NCBI GenBank assembly: GCA_026394315.1
Contig: JAPKYM010000327.1
Coordinates: 1 to 10,113 of the forward strand
Length of the DNA stretch: 10,113 nucleotides
DNA from: Candidatus Bathyarchaeota archaeon
Lineage (GTDB): Archaea; Thermoproteota; Bathyarchaeia; 40CM-2-53-6; RBG-13-38-9
Direction: 5' to 3'
Below are positions 5,811-10,113 of the stretch, in pieces. The position numbers and the translations under genes were made by a program. Below the pieces are notes generated by a model. The model was not told the DNA's origin and did no database searches. It saw only the letters and a program-made list of their open reading frames with translations. Positions within the stretch are counted from its first letter, which is position 1. Every line of letters starts with the position of its first letter.

Positions 5811-6728
5811 CTGAAACTGACTGTTGGGACAAGAGGGAGTAGACTGTCCCTGGTTCAGACCGCTTCAGTTGTTGAATCTCTCAAGGAACGTCACAGCGGT
5901 ATTGAGGTGGATACGAAAACTATTCAGACGACCGGAGACAGACTGGAGTCTGCGCCTCTAGAACAGATTTCTGGGAAAGGCGTTTTTGAGAAGGAGATTG
6001 ACGAAGCAATAGTCAATGGTGAAGTAGATTTTGCAGTTCACAGCATGAAGGATGTTCCAGCAGATCAGCCTAAAGAATTGGTTATCGCTGCAGTTCCTAA
6101 GCGAGCATCGCCCAATGACGTGTTGATCTCAAGAATAGTCTCGAAGTTCGCTGATCTGCCTCAAGGTGCTACTGTTGGGACTAGCAGTCCGAGGAGGACA
6201 GCTGAAATACTCAGTGTAAGGCCTGACTTGAAGGTTCAACCTATACGAGGAAACATCGACACTAGATTACGTAAACTGGACTCAGGCAACTATGATGCTG
6301 TGATTCTAGCAGAAGCAGGCATAACAAGGCTAGGATTAGAGAGCAGGTTAGTTGAGCGTCTTCCAATTGAGGACTTCACACCTGCACCGGGACAAGGCTT
6401 CCTCGCTGTTGTGTCGCGAAGTGACAGAGAGGATGTCCTGCGAATACTGCAATCTGCTAATGATCCAGTATCCCAAGCTGAGTCGGTTGCAGAACGGGCC
6501 TTCATGAATGAGGTTGGCGGAGGCTGCAAGATCCCACTGGGAACATATGCTCAAGCTAATGGTCAGACCATTAAGCTTCTAGGCTCAGTAATATCACCTG
6601 AAGGTTCCAAGCGCATTAACGTCAGGGAACAGGGTGATTCGAAATTTCCAGAAACAGTCGGTAGGGCTGCGGCTCAACGGATACTAAGGATGGGCGCGGG
6701 AGAGATACTCAAGTCTTGGAAGTCTTGA
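5811..6728 (+). CDS. hemC: Hydroxymethylbilane synthase (porphobilinogen deaminase), probable CTG start
   Basis: The enzyme polymerises four porphobilinogens into hydroxymethylbilane. From CTG 5811 there are 305 residues, normal for the family. The conserved N-terminal KLTVGTRGSRLSLVQT, the catalytic aspartate in HSMKDVP (D81), the arginine-rich VGTSSPRR and IRGNIDTRL motifs, and the dipyrromethane-anchoring cysteine in GGGCKIPLG (C239) are all seen. The frame is open back to a TGA at 5802-5804 and contains no ATG, GTG or TTG before TVGTRGS. The first standard start, GTG 5907, would remove the essential N-terminal strand and substrate-binding residues, so it is rejected. CTG 5811 follows GAGGT at a suitable distance and is the best start. 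A one-base indel between 5801 and 5811 is the alternative: it would link TTG 5801 to this frame. Confidence 0.9.
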   Translation: MKLTVGTRGSRLSLVQTASVVESLKERHSGIEVDTKTIQTTGDRLESAPLEQISGKGVFEKEIDEAIVNGEVDFAVHSMKDVPADQPKELVIAAVPKRASPNDVLISRIVSKFADLPQGATVGTSSPRRTAEILSVRPDLKVQPIRGNIDTRLRKLDSGNYDAVILAEAGITRLGLESRLVERLPIEDFTPAPGQGFLAVVSRSDREDVLRILQSANDPVSQAESVAERAFMNEVGGGCKIPLGTYAQANGQTIKLLGSVISPEGSKRINVREQGDSKFPETVGRAAAQRILRMGAGEILKSWKS

Positions 6729-6766
6729 GGACTAAAGCTTCCATTATGAAAACGGGTAGATGAAGT

Positions 6767-7555
6767 TTGAGCGCAAGAACAAGAACCACCAAGAAGTCAA
6801 AGACCGGTAAGGTGTATCTGGTAGGAGCTGGCCCAGGAGACTTGGGACTTCTCACCTTGAGAGGATTGGAACTACTCAAGAAGGCAGACGTTATAATCTA
6901 CGATAGGCTCGTATCAAAGGCGATCCTAAGACAGATCCCATCTCGAAAAAGAACATTCTACGTTGGGAAATCATCTGACAAACATGAGGTTCCTCAAGAG
7001 CATATAAACAGACTCATGATTAGGGAAGCATCAAAAGGGAACGTTGTCGTCAGACTAAAGGGTGGAGACCCCTTCATCTTTGGACGTGGCGGCGAGGAAG
7101 CCCAAACACTTCGCCGAGCATCAATTCACTGTGAGATCGTGCCTGGCATATCTTCAGCTTCTGCGGTTCCAGCATACGCCGGCATTCCGCTGACTCATCG
7201 AAATTATTCCTCATCTGCATTGATCGTGACGGGGCATGAAGGATACAGAAAAGAGGGAAAACCAGTTGACTGGGAGAAGATTGCAGCCGCCGCTGATACA
7301 ATAGTAGTTCTGATGGGCGTCTTATCACTGCCCTTGATTATTGAAGGGTTAATCAGAGGCGGCCGAAGCGGAGAGACCCCGGTTGCCATAATCGAAAATG
7401 GAACCACTCGGAAGCAACGCGTGACTGTCGGAAGATTATGTGATATTGTAAAGAAAGCGAAGCAGTTCAACGTGAAGCCTCCAGCAGTAATAGTCATCGG
7501 AGAAGTAGTCCAACTCAGAAATGAAATATCTTGGCTAAAGAGGTCCAGACTGTGA
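6767..7555 (+). CDS. cobA: Uroporphyrinogen-III C-methyltransferase (SUMT)
   Basis: SUMT transfers two methyl groups from S-adenosylmethionine to uroporphyrinogen III, giving precorrin-2, and so commits the pathway to siroheme and, here, haem. The 262-residue protein has the SAM-binding loop VYLVGAGPGD (16-25), RLKGGDPFIFGRGGEE (96-111), VPGISSASAVPAYAGIPLTHR (125-145) and an MGV segment near 208, all SUMT signatures. It lacks a fused HemD or CysG domain. TTG 6767 is the best start: it adds a short basic tail (residues 1-15) before the first strand; no strong Shine-Dalgarno is seen. A 38-base gap separates it from hemC and contains nothing recognisable. Its stop overlaps the GTG of hemD in a GTGA arrangement. 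It supplies the substrate of the dehydrogenase encoded first in the operon. Confidence 0.93.
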   Translation: MSARTRTTKKSKTGKVYLVGAGPGDLGLLTLRGLELLKKADVIIYDRLVSKAILRQIPSRKRTFYVGKSSDKHEVPQEHINRLMIREASKGNVVVRLKGGDPFIFGRGGEEAQTLRRASIHCEIVPGISSASAVPAYAGIPLTHRNYSSSALIVTGHEGYRKEGKPVDWEKIAAAADTIVVLMGVLSLPLIIEGLIRGGRSGETPVAIIENGTTRKQRVTVGRLCDIVKKAKQFNVKPPAVIVIGEVVQLRNEISWLKRSRL

Positions 7556-8841
7556 GTCTGCAGGGCAAAGTAGTGGCTGTAGTCAGGCCTCAAGATCAAG
7601 CTGAAGAATTCGCTGAAGAGATCAAGGCCCTAGGTGGGACTCCATATGTTGCCCCACTCATAGAGGTTAAACCTTCCAGCAAACCTGAAGGCCTTTACGA
7701 GCTTATCAGAAATGTTGTCTCTGGAAAAGCGAACATAATCATCTTCATGAGTCGGAATGGAGTTCGGCTGACCTTTGAAGCTACAAGAACTATCGGCCTT
7801 GCAAGATTCTTCAAAGCAGCTCTTGAGAGAATCATGGTGGTGGCGGTCGGACCAAAGACCCGAGGAGAACTCGAGGCTCTTGGCCTAGGCAGACTGGTAA
7901 TGCCGGACGAGTACAGCTCTCAAGGCGTAGTCAAAATTCTCGAAAAGGTAGATTTGAGAAACAAGACAATAGCGATTCCAAGAGCTCAAGGGGTCGACAA
8001 GACCTTACGTCTTGCACTTGAAAAACTGGGCGCTAGAGTCATCGAGGCCGCGGCCTACGAGGTCTCTGAAACCAAAGATAAATCTCTGGTTAAGAGGTTC
8101 CTAGAAGACCTCGTAGATGGAAAGATAGATGTTGTAGCCTTCACAAGCCCTTCCACTGTGAGGAGCCTTCTGAAGAACGCTGAGAACTTATCACTGATGG
8201 ATAAAGTTGAGGATAGACTGCGCCGCATCGTTATCGCATCCATCGGACCGATAACAAAGAAAGCCTTGGAGGATTCTGGTTTCAGCGCGCAGATTGTCCC
8301 TTCACGGTACACCGTTCCGGCACTAGCCAAGGAGATTGCTGATTACTTCCAGAAGAGGACTGACCAATCAGGATTCAACGAACTTGACGAGTTAGATCAC
8401 AAGATACTCCATGTCTTACAGTATAGTTATCCGCTAGTCCCAAATCCTTGGGACTTCATAGCTGAAGAAATAGGGATAGACTCCCAAACCCTGATCTCCA
8501 AGGTTAAGCGACTGATCGATCTGGGAATCATTCGAAAGATTGGTCCATTTCCAGACCTGAAAAAGATTGGTTTCAAAGCATCAACATTGGTTGGAATCAA
8601 GGCACCGCAAGAGAAAATTGGCCTGATCACAGAGATACTTAACCGACTCAGCAGCGTCTCGCACAGCTATCTGAGAGAGCATCAGTATAATCTGTGGTTC
8701 ACTGTAACAGCCAAAGATGCTCAAGAGATCCGAAGAATAGTTGCTCTTGTGAAGACGAGCGCCGGTCTTATGGACGAAGAGATCCTGAACCTTCCTGTAG
8801 TGAGGATGTTCAAGACTGATGTGAGGTTCAGTACGAAATGA
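7552..8841 (+). CDS. HemD-AhbA fusion: uroporphyrinogen-III synthase plus siroheme decarboxylase subunit
   Basis: This is a two-domain protein of 429 residues. Residues 1-268 are a uroporphyrinogen-III synthase: VVAVVRP start, FMSRNGVRLTF, VAVGPKTRGEL, an IPRAQG segment, VVAFTSPSTV and ASIGPITKKAL, ending in LAKEIADYF. Residues 276-429 are an AhbA/NirD-like siroheme decarboxylase subunit: ELDELDHKILHVLQYSYPLVPNPW, an AsnC-like winged helix, SHSYLREHQYNLWFT (370-384; H371, R375) and a PVVRMFKTDVRF ending. A short polar linker (KRTDQSGFNE) joins them without a stop. GTG 7552 is chosen over TTG 7531 because AGAGGT ends 7 bases before it and it overlaps the cobA stop as GTGA. The 3' end overlaps ahbB as ATGA, next to its expected partner. 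The domains catalyse non-consecutive steps, so the fusion may fix expression ratios rather than channel substrate. Confidence 0.9.
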   Translation: MSLQGKVVAVVRPQDQAEEFAEEIKALGGTPYVAPLIEVKPSSKPEGLYELIRNVVSGKANIIIFMSRNGVRLTFEATRTIGLARFFKAALERIMVVAVGPKTRGELEALGLGRLVMPDEYSSQGVVKILEKVDLRNKTIAIPRAQGVDKTLRLALEKLGARVIEAAAYEVSETKDKSLVKRFLEDLVDGKIDVVAFTSPSTVRSLLKNAENLSLMDKVEDRLRRIVIASIGPITKKALEDSGFSAQIVPSRYTVPALAKEIADYFQKRTDQSGFNELDELDHKILHVLQYSYPLVPNPWDFIAEEIGIDSQTLISKVKRLIDLGIIRKIGPFPDLKKIGFKASTLVGIKAPQEKIGLITEILNRLSSVSHSYLREHQYNLWFTVTAKDAQEIRRIVALVKTSAGLMDEEILNLPVVRMFKTDVRFSTK

Positions 8842-9335
8842 AGCGCTCGACGTATGTCTTGGATGACTTGGACATGGCCATAATGGCGAGTCTGCAACGT
8901 GGAATAAAGATCATTGATCGGCCTTACAGTGAAATTGCTGAACAGCTCAGTTTAAGTCAGGAAGAGATCCTCTACAGAATCAGAACACTTCAGACCAATG
9001 GAATTATCAGAAGATATGGCGCCGCTGTAAGTCCGTCAAAAATGGGATTCAAGGCCAATGGGATGGTCGTCTGCAAAGTTCCCCGAAGTAGAGTTCCTTA
9101 CGTTGGAAAAACTCTCTCACGCTTGAACGATGTGACTCATTGCTATGAGAGAAAAACAGTTCCAAAGATTTGGAGCTATAATCTCTTCTTCATGATTCAC
9201 AGCTCTACAAGGAGATCAGCTGAGGAAGTCGTTGCCGCCCTTATGAAAAAACTGAGCATAACCAAGTATGAGATCCTCTTCAGCGTCAAGGAACTGAAGA
9301 AGACAAGCATACCTCTTCAGCAGGAAAGTGATTAA
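8838..9335 (+). CDS. ahbB: Siroheme decarboxylase subunit AhbB
   Basis: AhbB, with AhbA, removes the two acetate carboxyls of siroheme to give 12,18-didecarboxysiroheme. The 165-residue protein has an AsnC-like winged helix (residues 9-60) and the Ahb/Nir signatures GFKANGMVVCKVP (70-82), THCYERK (100-106) and YNLFFMIH (114-121), typical of AhbB rather than AhbA. H101 and R105 match the conserved substrate-binding histidine/arginine pattern of this family. It lacks features of a classic RAM regulator such as the STGEYD motif, so regulator annotation would be wrong. ATG 8838 overlaps the previous stop in an ATGA arrangement, ensuring coupling with the AhbA domain. The next gene follows after two bases. 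Confidence 0.9.
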   Translation: MKRSTYVLDDLDMAIMASLQRGIKIIDRPYSEIAEQLSLSQEEILYRIRTLQTNGIIRRYGAAVSPSKMGFKANGMVVCKVPRSRVPYVGKTLSRLNDVTHCYERKTVPKIWSYNLFFMIHSSTRRSAEEVVAALMKKLSITKYEILFSVKELKKTSIPLQQESD

Positions 9336-9337
9336 CG

Positions 9338-10113
9338 ATGATCAGATTCACTGAACTGCTTCACGGAGAAGGCACCGTCGCCAAGATTATTAAACATCGA
9401 GGAAAGGATCCCTCAGGCATTCCAAGTAGATACCTAGCCTTCTCTGAACAGAAGAGGCCCCTAATATTCTGGAATCTGACGAACAGATGCAACCTATCAT
9501 GTTCGCAATGCTACATAAGTGCGGGAGGCCAGCAACTGAGTAATGAGCTTTCATCGAATGATTCAAGGAAGCTTGTTGATGAGGCAGCTGCTTGCCGGAC
9601 ACCACTTCTGATGCTGAGCGGCGGCGAACCGCTCGTCAGGCCTGACTTCTGGGATATTCTAGAGCACGCTCGCTCAAGGGATCTGCGAGTCGCCGTCAGC
9701 AGCAACGGAATCCTGATAACCAAGGACATTGCGCTGAGACTGAAAGAGGAACAGGTGGATTACGTTGGGATCTCTATTGATGGAGCCAATTCCTCTACAC
9801 ATGACAATTTAAGAGGCCAAAAGGGTAGTTTCGAGAGTTCTATAAGAGCTCTGAAGAACTGTACAGAATCAGGCATCAAATGCGGGGTCAGATTAACAGC
9901 CACCAAAGACAACTTCAAAGAGATCCCAGAGCTACTGTCTCTTACAAAAAGTCTGGGCATCCCAAGGTTCTGCCTATACTGGCTTGTACCAAGTGGCAGA
10001 GGAAAAAATCTGTATCAAAAAAGAAGACTTGACAAAGACGACATCGCTTGGGTGCTCGATCGGTTATACCAGTCCGCGTTGACTTTTGATCCAGAGACTA
10101 TTGAGATCCTCAG
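9338..10113 (+). CDS. ahbC: AhbC-like radical SAM enzyme (partial, 3' end outside window)
   Basis: AhbC removes two acetic acid side chains from 12,18-didecarboxysiroheme to give Fe-coproporphyrin III. The 258 visible codons carry the radical SAM cluster motif C51-x3-C55-x2-C58 (WNLTNRCNLSCSQCY), the SAM-binding LSGGEPL (93-99), GISIDGANSSTHDNLRG (144-160) and LYWLVPSGRG (213-222). The N-terminal pattern IPSRYLAFSEQKRPLIFWN fits AhbC/NirJ proteins better than AhbD, in which I expect a different lead-in. The C-terminal SPASM-type region, with its auxiliary cysteines, is cut off, so AhbC versus NirJ or AhbD cannot be closed. ATG 9338 follows ahbB by two bases; a weak AGTGAT site precedes it. 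Confidence 0.8.
   Translation, partial: MIRFTELLHGEGTVAKIIKHRGKDPSGIPSRYLAFSEQKRPLIFWNLTNRCNLSCSQCYISAGGQQLSNELSSNDSRKLVDEAAACRTPLLMLSGGEPLVRPDFWDILEHARSRDLRVAVSSNGILITKDIALRLKEEQVDYVGISIDGANSSTHDNLRGQKGSFESSIRALKNCTESGIKCGVRLTATKDNFKEIPELLSLTKSLGIPRFCLYWLVPSGRGKNLYQKRRLDKDDIAWVLDRLYQSALTFDPETIEIL

Noticed and set aside
5907..5909. GTG 5907 as the hemC start
   Set aside because: It removes the conserved TRGSRLSL segment needed for folding and substrate binding.
7531..7551. TTG 7531 as the start of the hemD fusion
   Set aside because: It would overlap cobA by 25 bases and has no clear ribosome site, whereas GTG 7552 has AGAGGT at good spacing and a GTGA junction.
7204..7599. 131-codon minus-strand open frame across cobA/hemD
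   Set aside because: It is antisense to well-supported genes and shows no recognisable domain; the same applies to the other minus-strand frames inside the operon (for example 1674-1967, 2737-3006, 3628-4017 and 4937-5233).
8838..9335. Annotation of ahbB and the HemD-fused domain as AsnC-family regulators
   Set aside because: Both carry the HxYxR and YNL(W/F)F signatures of siroheme decarboxylases rather than regulator RAM motifs.
1..10113. CRISPR arrays, tRNA or rRNA genes
   Set aside because: No regularly spaced repeats or tRNA/rRNA-like stretches were seen, and nearly all of the window is coding.

Overview
The window is almost entirely a tetrapyrrole biosynthesis locus that reads like archaeal DNA. 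The pathway is siroheme-dependent haem synthesis (C5 route to ALA, then AhbA/AhbB/AhbC-type enzymes), which is known from archaea and some sulphate-reducing bacteria. Archaeal origin is supported by an Lrp/AsnC regulator, a TATA-like box just upstream of the first haem gene, very tight gene packing, many TTG starts and a zinc-ribbon accessory protein. A TACK-type archaeon such as a Bathyarchaeia-like lineage is my guess; the lineage is inference only.

Layout. Positions 1-56 hold the 3' tail of an IS200/IS605-type tnpB and its right-end hairpin. This end sits inside the C-terminus of a minus-strand gene (4-999) for a putative HhH-GPD/endonuclease III-like protein with a zinc ribbon. A 152-bp divergent region follows, containing a hairpin and a CGGTAGTA direct repeat. 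Next is an Lrp/AsnC regulator gene (1152-1604). The 118-bp gap after it holds a 16-codon micro-ORF with a strong Shine-Dalgarno, a perfect 7-bp-arm palindrome and a TATA-like box. From 1723 to the window end everything is on the plus strand and nearly gapless: precorrin-2 dehydrogenase, hemA, hemB, hemL, hemC, cobA (SUMT), hemD fused to an AhbA domain, ahbB, and the first 258 codons of an ahbC-like radical SAM gene.

Pathway. HemA and HemL make 5-aminolevulinate from glutamyl-tRNA. HemB, HemC and HemD build uroporphyrinogen III. CobA methylates it to precorrin-2. The Met8/SirC-type protein oxidises this to sirohydrochlorin and may also insert iron. AhbA/AhbB decarboxylate siroheme, and AhbC converts the product to Fe-coproporphyrin III. 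The last enzyme, AhbD, is not in view and may lie downstream.

Oddities worth checking are: (1) hemA is broken at the start of its C-terminal helical domain by a frame change, apparently with loss of about 35-40 residues; (2) hemD is fused in frame to a siroheme decarboxylase domain; (3) hemC has no ATG/GTG/TTG start and probably begins at CTG; (4) a tnpB/omega-RNA end truncates the neighbouring gene; (5) there is a palindromic operator candidate and a micro-ORF ahead of the operon. Items 1 and 3 could be assembly errors.
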